A stretch of 64,000 nucleotides of DNA, taken from positions 124,001 through 188,000 of the forward strand of contig JASFYI010000001.1 in the NCBI GenBank assembly GCA_030055515.1, in the 5' to 3' direction. This DNA comes from Methanolinea sp. Lineage in GTDB: Archaea > Halobacteriota > Methanomicrobia > Methanomicrobiales > Methanospirillaceae. How positions within the stretch are numbered: the first letter of the stretch is position 1; every line of letters begins with the position of its first letter. The position numbers were made by a program, and so were the translations under genes. Below are positions 17,041 through 25,593 of the stretch, one piece after another. The notes under the pieces are model-generated. The model was given only the letters and a program-made list of their open reading frames with translations, ran no database searches and was not told where the DNA came from.

Positions 17041-18339
17041 TCAGCCCTTCTGCCACGGCGGCACGACCATCGTCGCCGTGAGGTCCGCGATGGTCTCTGC
17101 CCTCCTCATCAGGGCTGCCTCCCCGCGGTGTACGAGGACCTCCGCGCACCGGGGGCGACCGTTGTACTGGGACGACATGGCAAACCCGTATGCCCCCGCG
17201 TCGAGGACTGCGATCAGGTCCCCGGCAGCGACCCGCGGGAGCAGCCGGTCCTCCGCGAGGATGTCGCCGCTCTCGCAGATGGGGCCGGTCACCGTGTACA
17301 CCTCGGTCCCCGGCGCGCCTGCCTTCCCGGCGACGACGACCTCGTGGTAGGCATCGTACATCGCGGGCCTCACGAGGAGGTTGAAGCCCGCGTCCACGTT
17401 GACGAAGTTCTTGTGCGCCCTCTTGACGGAATTGACCCTCGTGAGGAGGACTGTCGAGTCCGCGACGAGGAAGCGCCCGGGCTCGACCCAGAGGGAGAGC
17501 GTTGTGCCGAGTTCCCGGGAGAGTTCGCGGACCGGCGGGACCACCGCGTCCGCGTATTCCCCGGGGGTCGGCGCCTCCTCGCCCTGGCTGCGACGGTAGG
17601 GGATCCCGAGCCCTCCCCCGAGGTCCACGAACTCGAGGCGGATTCCCATCCCGGCAAGGTCCCGGACTATCCCGGCCATCACGCGGGCTGCCTGCGCGAA
17701 AGGCTCGACATCGAGGATCTGGGACCCGATGTGGCAGTGGATGCCGACCGGTTCCACGCCCTCGCACGCCGTGGCCTCCCCGTAGGCATCCTTCACCATG
17801 GCGTGGGGGATCCCGAACTTGCTCGTCGCGAGACCCGTCGCGATCTTCCTGTGCGTGGGGACGTCGAGCGCGGGGTTGACGCGGAACGCGACCCGGGTGA
17901 CCTCCCCTGCCTCGCGCGAGATCCGGTCGAGCTGGTGCAGCTCGTCGATGGAGTCGAGGGAGACGGCGACACCCTTCTCCACGGCGAGGGCGAGGTCGGC
18001 GGCACTCTTCGAGCTCCCGTTAAAAAGGAGGTCTTCCGGCCGCATGCCGGCCATGAGGGCGAGGGTGAGTTCACCGGAAGAGAAGACGTCCGCACCCGCC
18101 CCCTCGCGGGCGAGGGCCCGGAGCACGGCGAGGTTCCCGTTCGCCTTCGCCGCGTACAGGACCTTGACGTTTGGGTACCTGGAGGCGAGCGCCTCGCGGA
18201 ACGACCGGTAGAGCGAGACGATGCGGTCCTGGTCCGTCACGTAGAGGGGGGTCCCGAACCGCCCGGCGAGCGCCTCGCAGTCGATCCCGCCTATCGCGAG
18301 CCTCCCGTCCCGGACAGCGAGGTGGGGTGGGAGTTTCAT
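17041..18339 (-). CDS. lysA: Diaminopimelate decarboxylase
   Basis: 432 residues. It decarboxylates meso-diaminopimelate to lysine. The PLP lysine is in VLYAAKANGN near residue 64; GIHCHIGSQI, the glycine-rich VDLGGGLGIPY, and the active-site cysteine in GPICESGD are all present, together with a C-terminal DAGAYGFAMSSQYN. The ATG at 18339 overlaps the dapL stop as ATGA, so the last two steps of lysine synthesis in this window are translationally coupled. Unrelated RPA and radA genes follow on the same strand. Confidence 0.96.
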   Translation of the reverse strand: MKLPPHLAVRDGRLAIGGIDCEALAGRFGTPLYVTDQDRIVSLYRSFREALASRYPNVKVLYAAKANGNLAVLRALAREGAGADVFSSGELTLALMAGMRPEDLLFNGSSKSAADLALAVEKGVAVSLDSIDELHQLDRISREAGEVTRVAFRVNPALDVPTHRKIATGLATSKFGIPHAMVKDAYGEATACEGVEPVGIHCHIGSQILDVEPFAQAARVMAGIVRDLAGMGIRLEFVDLGGGLGIPYRRSQGEEAPTPGEYADAVVPPVRELSRELGTTLSLWVEPGRFLVADSTVLLTRVNSVKRAHKNFVNVDAGFNLLVRPAMYDAYHEVVVAGKAGAPGTEVYTVTGPICESGDILAEDRLLPRVAAGDLIAVLDAGAYGFAMSSQYNGRPRCAEVLVHRGEAALMRRAETIADLTATMVVPPWQKG

Positions 18340-19484
18340 AGCCCAAGCCCCTCCATCCTCTCCAGTGCCTCGCGGATCCGCTCCGTCGACCTCGTGAGGG
18401 CGAACCTGACGTACCCCTCGCCCCCCGACCCGAACCCCACGCCGGGAGTAACCACGATCCCTGCCTCGTCGAGGAGGCGCGTCGCGAATGCCATGCAGTC
18501 GTCGACCGGCACCCAGACGTAGAACGTTGCCTTCGGCGGTTCGACCGGGAACCCGAGGGCGCGGAGGCCGGAGACGAGGGTGTCCCTGCGCTCCTTGTAG
18601 ATCCTGCAGGCCTCCTCCACGCAGTCGGCGGGGCCGGAGAGCGCCGCGATCGCGGCCCTCTGGACGGCATCGAAGACACCGGAATCGACGTTCGTCTTGA
18701 CCCTCGCGAGGCCGGCGAGGATGGCGCGGTTCCCGACCGCCATCCCGATCCTCCACCCGGTCATGTTGTACGTCTTGGAGAGGGAGTGCATCTCGATCGC
18801 GACGTCCATCGCGCCCTCGGTCTCGAGGAAGGATGGCGCGCGGTACCCGTCGTAGGAGATCTCGGAGTACGCGTTGTCGTGCACGACGACGATGTCGTGT
18901 TCCCTCGCGAACTCGACGACGTCCTCGAAGAACCCGGGGAGCGCGACCGCCGCCGTCGGGTTGTTGGGGTAGTTCAGGAACATGAGGCGCGCATTGTCCG
19001 CGACCCTCTCCGGGATGTCCTCGAGCACAGGGAGGAACCCGTTCTCCGCGCGGAGGGGCATCTCGTGCACCCTCCCCTCCGCAAAGAGCGTGGACGTCCT
19101 GTATACAGGGTAGCCCGGGCTCGGGACGAGGACGTAGCTTCCGGGGTCCACGAACGCCTCCGGGACGTGGGCGATCCCGTCCTTCGATCCCATCAGCGCG
19201 AGGACCTCGGTCTCGGGGTCGAGCGTCACGCCGAACCTGTTCCTGTACCACCGCGCGACCGCCTCCCGGAACTCCCTCATCCCCGCGTAGGACGGGTAGT
19301 GGTGGTTCGCCGGGTCCCTCGCCGCGCGGCAGAGCTCCTCGACCACGTGGGGCGGCGTGGCGAGGTCAGGATCACCCACTCCCAGGTCTATCACGTCGCA
19401 GCCTTCCCGCACCTTCCGCGACTTGAGCTCGTCGATGCGGGCGAAGAGGTAGGGAGGGAGTTTCCCCATGCGTTCCGCGTACAT
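18336..19484 (-). CDS. dapL: LL-diaminopimelate aminotransferase
   Basis: 382 residues, class I/II PLP aminotransferase. It makes LL-diaminopimelate directly from tetrahydrodipicolinate, the route methanogens use for lysine. Visible signatures are DLGVGDPDLATPPHVVE near residue 33, LNYPNNPTAAVA, and the PLP lysine in SLSKTYNMTGWRIG near residue 230. The open frame runs upstream to 19811, but only the ATG at 19484 gives a family-like N-terminus (KLPPYLFARIDELKSR). The following lysA supports this role over aspartate or alanine aminotransferase. A weak TATA-like CATTAATG lies about 30 bp upstream. Confidence 0.92.
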   Translation of the reverse strand: MYAERMGKLPPYLFARIDELKSRKVREGCDVIDLGVGDPDLATPPHVVEELCRAARDPANHHYPSYAGMREFREAVARWYRNRFGVTLDPETEVLALMGSKDGIAHVPEAFVDPGSYVLVPSPGYPVYRTSTLFAEGRVHEMPLRAENGFLPVLEDIPERVADNARLMFLNYPNNPTAAVALPGFFEDVVEFAREHDIVVVHDNAYSEISYDGYRAPSFLETEGAMDVAIEMHSLSKTYNMTGWRIGMAVGNRAILAGLARVKTNVDSGVFDAVQRAAIAALSGPADCVEEACRIYKERRDTLVSGLRALGFPVEPPKATFYVWVPVDDCMAFATRLLDEAGIVVTPGVGFGSGGEGYVRFALTRSTERIREALERMEGLGL

Positions 19485-19611
19485 GTGGAAGAATGTTGAC
19501 CCTTTCCGCTCATTAATGATCACGTGGGGCCGTAAAATCCCGCCGCTCGGAAAGGCCGGCAGGAAATGGCGAATCGGGTCCCGCACGCGCGCGGTGCCGT
19601 GCACGGGAAAT

Positions 19612-19621
19612 AACCTATATG
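19612..19621 (+). promoter_or_regulatory. TATA box of cutA-fdhD-like-DUF1890-DUF1894 operon
   Basis: AACCTATATG in the 199 bp divergent gap between dapL and cutA. Expected start of transcription is near 19644, about 40 bp before the cutA ATG. Confidence 0.5.
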
Positions 19622-19683
19622 TGCGCCGCACCCCCACGGCATAACACGGGCTACCACTGCCCACGCAGGCGGAAGTGTCTCTC

Positions 19684-20013
19684 ATGAAGGAAGACGAAAC
19701 CGATCCGGTCAGGGTGGTACTCACGACCGCGGGGTCCCGGGAGGGCGAGGGCATCGCGCGCCACCTCGTGGAGAGGCGGCTCGCCGCGTGCGTGAACCTC
19801 GCCCCGGTCACGTCGTACTACCGGTGGAAGGGGGAGTTCTGCTGCGACCAGGAGGCTCTCCTCGTCATCAAGACGACCCTCTCGCGGGTACCGCGGGTCC
19901 TCGAGGAGATCAGGGCGGTGCATCCCTACGAGCTCCCCGAGATGCTCGTCCTCCCGGTGGAAGGGGGATATCCCCCGTACCTCGCGTGGGTGAGGGAGGA
20001 GACGTCCCCATGA
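19684..20013 (+). CDS. cutA: CutA1-type protein
   Basis: 109 residues from ATG 19684 (a GTG nine bases earlier is possible, but it directly abuts the GGCGGAA ribosome site). The fold signature is complete: VVLTTAGSREGEGIARHLVERRLAACVNL at the N-terminus, YYRWKGE, and HPYELPEMLVLPV at the C-terminus. CutA1 proteins are very stable trimers associated with divalent metal tolerance in bacteria; their biochemical role is not settled. It leads an overlapping gene set (ATGA into the FdhD-like gene), which hints at a metal or cofactor link to the downstream redox genes. Confidence 0.93.
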   Translation: MKEDETDPVRVVLTTAGSREGEGIARHLVERRLAACVNLAPVTSYYRWKGEFCCDQEALLVIKTTLSRVPRVLEEIRAVHPYELPEMLVLPVEGGYPPYLAWVREETSP

Positions 20014-20792
20014 CGGTCTGCACCGCGAGGGGGATACAGGTGAGGGAGGGCAGGCCCTTCGAGATCGAAGACCCCGTCATCCGCGAGGAGACCTTCACCC
20101 TCCGCCTCAATGGGAGCGTCCTCGCGAGGATCGTGGCGAGCGGGGAACAGCTGCGGGAGCTAGGCGCCGGGTTCGTCGTCTCCCAGGGGCTCGCGGGCAC
20201 GGTGCGCGGCGTGACCGTCGAGGGCGACGAGATCGCGGTCGAAGCGGATTGCGCGCACGAAGCCCGGGGAGAGATCGTGTCCACGGGTGCACGCGGTTTT
20301 GCCCGGGATCCCCCGGGGGTATCCTCGTCGCTCGTGCTGTCCGTCGACGAGGTCTACGCGATCACGCGGGAGATAGAGACGGAAACGTGGCGGCAGACGG
20401 GAGCGGTCCACTGCTCCGTCCTCTACGCGGGGGGCGAGATCGTCGCCCGCGCGAGCGACGTCGGGCGGCACAACACCGTCGACAAGGTGATCGGGCACGC
20501 GGTCCTGCACGGCATCGACAGGTCGCGGTGCGCGATAGGGTGCACGGGGAGGCAGCCGAGGGACATGGTCGCGAAGGCCGCGCACGCGGGCATCCCCGTC
20601 ATCATCTCGAGGGCTGCATCCACGGAGCAGGGGATAAGGACGGCGTGGGATACCGGGATCACCCTCGTCTGCTTCTCGCGGAAGGGGAGGTTCACGGTGT
20701 ACACCCACCCCGCCCGGATAAGGGAACTCTCGGCAATCCACTTCCCGCACCCGTTCCCCGGGCGGGAAGGGGCCGGCAGGGAGGGAGCATGA
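20010..20792 (+). CDS. fdhD: FdhD/NarQ-like protein lacking the usual cysteine loop
   Basis: 260 residues. The C-terminal half is clearly FdhD: TGAVHCSVLYAGGEIVARASDVGRHNTVDKVIGHA, then CTGRQPRDMVAKAAHAGIPVIISRAA, and a final FTVYTHPARI. FdhD normally moves sulfur from a desulfurase to the molybdenum or tungsten cofactor of formate dehydrogenase, using cysteine(s) in a flexible CGxCG-type loop. At the matching position this protein reads STGARGFARD, with Arg in place of Cys. It may still bind cofactor or nucleotide, but the sulfur-carrying role is doubtful. No formate dehydrogenase gene is in the window. It starts at 20010 by ATGA overlap with cutA and overlaps DUF1890 the same way. Confidence 0.85.
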   Translation: MTVCTARGIQVREGRPFEIEDPVIREETFTLRLNGSVLARIVASGEQLRELGAGFVVSQGLAGTVRGVTVEGDEIAVEADCAHEARGEIVSTGARGFARDPPGVSSSLVLSVDEVYAITREIETETWRQTGAVHCSVLYAGGEIVARASDVGRHNTVDKVIGHAVLHGIDRSRCAIGCTGRQPRDMVAKAAHAGIPVIISRAASTEQGIRTAWDTGITLVCFSRKGRFTVYTHPARIRELSAIHFPHPFPGREGAGREGA

Positions 20793-21271
20793 CGGGAGAG
20801 CAGGGACGCGGGGAGAGGGAGGCCGCACTGGTCCTCGGCTGCCCACAGGTCCCCGTGCAGGCCCCCATCGCCCTCTACCTCGCGTACAGCCTGCGGAAAC
20901 GCGGCGTGAGACCGGTCGTCGCGGGGAACCAGGCAGCGAGGATGCAGCTAGAGGTCTCCGACCCCCTCCACCACTACGTGGGGGGGATGGTCGACCTCGA
21001 CTCGTTCATCGCGGACCTCGCGGCGGGGAAGAGGAAGTACGACTATTATATCCCGCTCGTGCACAACGATGCAGGTGTCACGTACGCCGCGACGGTCCAG
21101 TCCCTCGCGGGGACGAAGGTGATCATGGTGATATTCGGCGAGAAATTCCTCGAAATCGCAGACACCGTGGATTTCCCGGCGGAGAAGATCGCGGCGAAGG
21201 CAGTCCACAACCCGATGCCCATGAAGAAAAAGATCGACGAGGTGCTCCCGTGGCTTGTATCGAATCCCTGA
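20789..21271 (+). CDS. DUF1890 family protein, methanogen-specific, function unknown
   Basis: 160 residues. It opens with a Rossmann-like stretch, VLGCPQVPVQAPIALYLAYS from about residue 14, in which a conserved GCP sits where sulfur-relay or nucleotide-binding folds have a functional loop. It then alternates strands and helices, ending in HNPMPMKKKIDEVLPWL. DUF1890 is known almost only from methanogens and usually travels with DUF1894, as here (22 bp overlap). The start is fixed by ATGA overlap with the FdhD-like gene. The function is unknown. The context suggests a soluble partner in redox enzyme maturation or 2-oxoacid metabolism (inference). Confidence 0.85.
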   Translation: MTGEQGRGEREAALVLGCPQVPVQAPIALYLAYSLRKRGVRPVVAGNQAARMQLEVSDPLHHYVGGMVDLDSFIADLAAGKRKYDYYIPLVHNDAGVTYAATVQSLAGTKVIMVIFGEKFLEIADTVDFPAEKIAAKAVHNPMPMKKKIDEVLPWLVSNP

Positions 21272-21534
21272 AGTACGAGATCGTCCTCCGGGGCGCGTCG
21301 TTCTCCGAGTGCAGGGAATACGTGAGAAAGAACTGCAGGGAGGTCGTCACCGTGAACCCCGGGTTCGTCCTCTTCGAAAAGCCCGTCGTGGGTGTCCCCC
21401 CCGTGCTCATCGGGCTCGACGGGGACACGATCACGTTCCCCTACACGAAACCCTGCTACGGGTCGTTCCTCCTGCGCGCCGAGAGCCGGGAGGAGGCGGC
21501 ACGCCTGCGGGCGCTCGCGGGGAAGCGAACCTGA
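21250..21534 (+). CDS. DUF1894 family protein, methanogen-specific, function unknown
   Basis: 94 residues, alpha/beta, with cysteines in MACIESL, SECREYVRKNCREVV and KPCYGSF. No known catalytic motif is seen. The GTG at 21250 has GAGGTG six bases upstream and overlaps DUF1890 by 22 bp. Consistent pairing with DUF1890 in methanogens points to one complex or pathway. The next gene, the oxidoreductase alpha chain, begins 45 bp later with its own strong ribosome site, so cotranscription is likely. Four cysteines in such a short protein could bind a metal or relay sulfur, but their spacing matches no motif I know. Confidence 0.85.
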   Translation: MACIESLKYEIVLRGASFSECREYVRKNCREVVTVNPGFVLFEKPVVGVPPVLIGLDGDTITFPYTKPCYGSFLLRAESREEAARLRALAGKRT

Positions 21535-21579
21535 CAAACGCCCCGTCGCACTTGCGAGGGTGAAAAAAAGGAGGGATAT

Positions 21580-23271
21580 ATGACCGTGCGGGAAGGTCAA
21601 AGCGTGGAGCAACCTGCCCAAGGGGAGATTTCGGTACTCGTGGGAGGGAAGGCAGGCGACGGGATCAACAGCGCGGGGTACCTCGTCGCCCAGATCCTCT
21701 CCCACGCGGGGTACAGGGTGTACATGTACTTCGACTACCCCTCCCTCATCAAGGGGGGGCACAACTTCGCGATAGTGAGGGCATCCCCCGAGAGGAAGGG
21801 GGCAGTCCGTGAAGCCGTCGACTTTGTCCTCGCGCTCAACCAGGACACCCTCGATCTCCACCGGTGGCGGATCCGGGAGGGGACGGTGACGATCTGCGAC
21901 GGCTGGCAGGTGAAGGGGGGTGACGTCCGCGTCCCCGTCCCCGATATCCTCAGGGAGGAGGGTGCACCGCCCGTCATGGGCAACTCGTGCCTCATCGGCG
22001 CGTTCGCCCGGGCCGCGGGGATACGCTGGGAGATCCTCGCGGAGGTCTTCGCGCGCCACGTCCGGAAAGGACTGGAAATGAACCTGAAGGTCGCGAGGCG
22101 GGGGTACGAGCTCTCGAGGGAGTACCGCGCGATAAGGGAGCTTGACGCCCGGCCCGCGCCCATCATCTCGGGGAACGAGGCGATCGGCCTCGGCCTCATC
22201 CACGGCGGGCTCGACGCGTACGTCGCGTACCCGATGACCCCGACGTCAAACCTCCTCCACTTCCTCGCCGAGAACGCGGGGGATGCCGGGATTACCGTCT
22301 TCCACCCGGAGAACGAGATCGCGGTGATGCTCATGGCACTCGGGTTCGCGTACGCGGGCAAGAGGACGGCCGTCGGGACGTCGGGGGGTGGCTTCTGCCT
22401 CATGACGGAAGGACTCTCCCTCTCGGGCGGCGCCGAGATCCCGGTCGTCGTCGTCCTCGGCCAGAGGCCGGGCCCGAGCACCGGCATGCCGACCTACACC
22501 GCCCAGTCCGACCTCCACTTCGCCCTCCACGCCGGGCAGGGGGAGTTCCCCCGTCTCGTCGTCGCGCCGGGCGACCCCATGCAGGCATTCACGTGGAGTT
22601 CCCTTTCGCTCGACCTCGCGTGGAAATACCAGGTACCCGCTATCGTCCTCTGCGACAAGACCCTCTGCGAGGGGTACTACAGCGCCGATATCCCGGCGGG
22701 GGACGTCCCCCGCGCGGGGGGTGTCAAGGCGGGTGAACCCGGCCCCGGCTACAAGCGGTACCTCCTGACGGAGGACGGGGTGAGCCCGCTCCTCTTCCCC
22801 GGGGCGCCGGGAACCCTCGTGAAGGTGAACAGCTACACCCACGACGAGGCGGGGATCACCACGGAAGACCCGACGGTGGCTGCCCTGATGGCAGAGAAGA
22901 GGGCGAGGAAGGGAAAGGCGCTCGAGGCTGCCGTCGCGGAATTGCCCGCCGTGTTCACGGGTGGCACGAAGGACGCGGAAAGGGCACTCGTCTGCTGGGG
23001 ATCGACCGTCAGCGCGTGCTGCGAGGTGGGCCGCGAGCGTAATTTCCGCGTGGTCCAACCGGTCGTCCTCTCCCCGTTCCCGCGGGAGCAGTTCCTCGCC
23101 GCCCTCGGGGGAACGGGGGACCTCGTCGTCGTGGAGGAGAACTCTTGCGGCCAGCTCGAGATGCTCCTCGCCCGCCACGGCGTGCGCGCCACCGCGTCCG
23201 TGCGGAAGTACGACGGCCGGCCGTTCTCCGTCGACGAGCTCTCGCGCCGTCTCGGGGAGGTGGCACCGTGA
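21580..23271 (+). CDS. korA: 2-oxoacid:ferredoxin oxidoreductase, fused gamma-alpha chain
   Basis: 563 residues. The N-terminal gamma domain (about 15-185) opens with VLVGGKAGDGINSAGYLVAQI and is fused to an alpha (PYR-like) domain from about residue 190 (SGNEAIGLGLIHGGLDAYVAYPMTPTS), followed by a C-terminal domain with VVVEENSCGQLEMLL. This gamma-alpha fusion plus a separate beta chain is the arrangement of 2-oxoglutarate- or 2-oxoacid-type enzymes that join a keto acid, CoA and ferredoxin. The alpha segment PMTPTS and the adjacent glutamate dehydrogenase favour 2-oxoglutarate. No delta ferredoxin subunit is present. GGAGGGATAT precedes the ATG, and the stop overlaps the beta gene (GTGA). 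Confidence 0.88.
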   Translation: MTVREGQSVEQPAQGEISVLVGGKAGDGINSAGYLVAQILSHAGYRVYMYFDYPSLIKGGHNFAIVRASPERKGAVREAVDFVLALNQDTLDLHRWRIREGTVTICDGWQVKGGDVRVPVPDILREEGAPPVMGNSCLIGAFARAAGIRWEILAEVFARHVRKGLEMNLKVARRGYELSREYRAIRELDARPAPIISGNEAIGLGLIHGGLDAYVAYPMTPTSNLLHFLAENAGDAGITVFHPENEIAVMLMALGFAYAGKRTAVGTSGGGFCLMTEGLSLSGGAEIPVVVVLGQRPGPSTGMPTYTAQSDLHFALHAGQGEFPRLVVAPGDPMQAFTWSSLSLDLAWKYQVPAIVLCDKTLCEGYYSADIPAGDVPRAGGVKAGEPGPGYKRYLLTEDGVSPLLFPGAPGTLVKVNSYTHDEAGITTEDPTVAALMAEKRARKGKALEAAVAELPAVFTGGTKDAERALVCWGSTVSACCEVGRERNFRVVQPVVLSPFPREQFLAALGGTGDLVVVEENSCGQLEMLLARHGVRATASVRKYDGRPFSVDELSRRLGEVAP

Positions 23272-24119
23272 CGGAACAAAAGCTCGTCACCCCCGCGCAG
23301 AACACGTGGTGCCCGGGCTGCGGGAACTTCGTCATCCAGTTCGCCCTCCGCGACGCCCTCCGCGCGGCCATCGAGAGAGGCACGGACCCGGACTCGATAG
23401 TCCTCGTGACCGGGATCGGCTGCCACGCGAAGATGGCCGACTACCTCGCCGTCAACAGCTTCTACGCGATACACGGGAGGACGGTCCCGGTCGCGACAGG
23501 GATAAAGATGGCAAACCCGGACCTGTCTGTCATCTGCTGCGCGGGCGACGGCGATGCCTACGCAGAGGGGCTCGACCACCTCGTCTTCTCCGCGAAGAGG
23601 AACAGCGACATCACCGTAATCGTCCACAACAACAGGGTTTACGGCCTCACGACCGGCCAGTACACCCCCACGTCGCCCTACGGTTTCAGGGGGAGGTCGA
23701 CGCCCGCCGGAACCGTGGAGCCGCCCCTCAACCCGCTCGCCCTCATGCTCTCGAGCGGCGCCACTTTCGTTGCCCGCGGGTGCACCCGGCGCAAGAAAGA
23801 CCTCGAGGGGATCTTTTCGGAGGCGATGGAGCACAGGGGATTTGCCTTCGTCGACGTGCTCCAGGTCTGCGCCACGTACTTCAATGCGGCGGACGTGTAC
23901 GACAGGTTCGTGTACCCCCTCGAGGGGCACGACACGGGAGACTTCGCGGCGGCATTCAGGAAGGCCCGGGAGTGGGACTACACGAGTGAAGGTCCCATCG
24001 CGACGGGCATTTTCTACAGGGCGAGCCGCCCGACGCTCGAGGAGACGATGAAACCGGTCAGCCGCGCGGGGAAAGTCCCCGCGGAGACCATCGCGAAGAT
24101 ACTGGAGGCAAGGAAGTAG
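23268..24119 (+). CDS. korB: 2-oxoacid:ferredoxin oxidoreductase, beta (TPP-binding) chain
   Basis: 283 residues. WCPGCGN at residues 14-20 supplies two cluster cysteines, GIGCHAK (Cys52) a third, and LQVCATYF near residue 203 a fourth, fitting the single proximal 4Fe-4S cluster of such enzymes. TPP binding is seen in CAGDGDAYAEG followed by VHNNRVYGLTTGQ-type residues, and TPTSPYG is the usual specificity loop. With the gamma-alpha chain it forms the complete minimal enzyme, passing electrons to free ferredoxin. GTG at 23268 overlaps the previous stop. In autotrophic methanogens the reaction would run towards carboxylation (succinyl-CoA to 2-oxoglutarate). Confidence 0.9.
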   Translation: MTEQKLVTPAQNTWCPGCGNFVIQFALRDALRAAIERGTDPDSIVLVTGIGCHAKMADYLAVNSFYAIHGRTVPVATGIKMANPDLSVICCAGDGDAYAEGLDHLVFSAKRNSDITVIVHNNRVYGLTTGQYTPTSPYGFRGRSTPAGTVEPPLNPLALMLSSGATFVARGCTRRKKDLEGIFSEAMEHRGFAFVDVLQVCATYFNAADVYDRFVYPLEGHDTGDFAAAFRKAREWDYTSEGPIATGIFYRASRPTLEETMKPVSRAGKVPAETIAKILEARK

Positions 24120-24212
24120 CTCCACGGGGGAGAGGGAACCGTTGCAGGGGAATGGGTGTGGAAATCTCCGTGTCGCCCGTCGTGACTCCACGCGAAATTT
24201 CCGTATTCCGAG

Positions 24213-25472
24213 GTGATCTTGCCCGTGAACGATGCGAACCTCTTTGAGTCGGTAAAGAAGAACCTCTGCTCCTGCTCCGCAGACCTCGCGCTCGACGAGA
24301 ACGTCGAGGCACTCCTCAAGATGCCCCAGCGTGAGATCTCGGTTGCAATCCCGGTGAGGATGGACGACGGGAAGATTCGCGTCTTCCAGGCGTTCCGCGT
24401 CCAGTACAACGATGCCCTCGGCCCGACGAAGGGGGGTATCCGGTACCACCCGGACGAGACCATCGAGACGATAAGGGGCCTTGCCGCCATCATGACATGG
24501 AAGTGTGCCCTCCACGAGCTCCCCCTCGGCGGGGCGAAGGGAGGGGTCGTCTGCAATCCCAAGGCTCTCTCGCCCGGCGAGCTCGAAAGATTGAGCAGGG
24601 CATACGTGCAGGCGATGTTCCCCTACCTAGGGCCCGACAGGGACATCCCTGCCCCGGACGTCTACACCGACGAGCGCGTCATGGCGTGGATGGTGGACGA
24701 GTACTCGCGCATCGCCGGGAAGACGACATTCGCGGCCTTCACCGGGAAACCCCTCGCCCTCGGGGGTTCCGAGGGGCGCGCGGAAGCCACGGCGCGCGGC
24801 GGCTGGTTCACGGTGAGGGATGCGATGCAGGCAGCCGGGGCAGATACGCGCGGGGCCACGGTCGCGGTGCAGGGATTCGGGAACGTCGGCGCCCACGCGG
24901 CGATCCTCGGGGAGGAGGAGTTCGGCGCGAGGGTGGTCGCGGTGAGCGACAGCACCGGGGGCATCTACAACCCTGACGGCCTGCCCACGAGGGAGGTCCT
25001 CTCCCACAAGAGGAAGACAGGGAGCGTCCTTGGATTTCCCGGCGCGACCCGGATATCGAACGAGGAACTCCTCGCCCTTTCCGTCGACGTCCTCGTCCCC
25101 GCCGCCCTCGAGAACGCGATCACCCTCGCGAACGCGGGGAAGGTGAGGGCGGCAATGGTCGCCGAGTTCGCAAACGGCCCAGTGAGCCACGAGGCAGACG
25201 GGATCCTCTTCGCGTCGGGGATAAAGGTCCTCCCCGACCTCCTCGCGAACGCGGGGGGCGTGATCGTCTCCTACTTCGAGATGATCCAGAATTTCACCAT
25301 GGACCACTGGGACGTCCGGGAGGTGAACAAGAGGCTCGAGGAGAGGATGGTGCGGTCATCCCGCAGGGTCAGGGCACTCGCGGAGGAAAACGGTGTCTCC
25401 CTCCGGAAGGCAGCGTACACCATCGCCGTGGGACGCGTCGCGAACGCGATGCGGCTCCGCGGGTGGGCGTGA
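24213..25472 (+). CDS. gdhA: Glutamate dehydrogenase (Glu/Leu/Phe/Val family)
   Basis: 419 residues. The catalytic lysine is in ELPLGGAKGGV near residue 109, with PAPDVYTDERVMAWM in the substrate domain, and the NAD(P) Rossmann fold begins at VAVQGFGNVG near residue 224. The C-terminal VPAALENAI and SYFEMIQN are typical of glutamate rather than leucine dehydrogenases. It would aminate 2-oxoglutarate with ammonia. Its place directly after the 2-oxoacid oxidoreductase suggests a channel from succinyl-CoA to 2-oxoglutarate to glutamate (inference). The GTG at 24213 follows GAGG. The 93 bp gap before it shows no clear promoter. Confidence 0.9.
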   Translation: MILPVNDANLFESVKKNLCSCSADLALDENVEALLKMPQREISVAIPVRMDDGKIRVFQAFRVQYNDALGPTKGGIRYHPDETIETIRGLAAIMTWKCALHELPLGGAKGGVVCNPKALSPGELERLSRAYVQAMFPYLGPDRDIPAPDVYTDERVMAWMVDEYSRIAGKTTFAAFTGKPLALGGSEGRAEATARGGWFTVRDAMQAAGADTRGATVAVQGFGNVGAHAAILGEEEFGARVVAVSDSTGGIYNPDGLPTREVLSHKRKTGSVLGFPGATRISNEELLALSVDVLVPAALENAITLANAGKVRAAMVAEFANGPVSHEADGILFASGIKVLPDLLANAGGVIVSYFEMIQNFTMDHWDVREVNKRLEERMVRSSRRVRALAEENGVSLRKAAYTIAVGRVANAMRLRGWA

Positions 25473-25593
25473 ACGGGGACGGCCTGCCAACCGGCCCCGG
25501 GTTCCCCCCGATCCCGGGAAGGCGGGCTCGCCGTCGATTGCCCCGGCGAGGGTACAGGAGCGCGACAAACCCTTCCGGAAGCGGGGACGGAGC

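Noticed and set aside
17041-19251. 736-codon frame covering lysA and part of dapL, suggesting a fusion
   Set aside because: Only the part from 18339 reads as LysA; the remainder is a shadow of dapL in another frame, and lysA starts by ATGA overlap.
22833-24515. 560-codon open frame antisense to korA/korB/gdhA
   Set aside because: GC-rich coding strands leave long empty antisense frames; the residues are Arg/Asp/Gly/His-rich with no fold pattern, and the sense strand holds clear enzymes.
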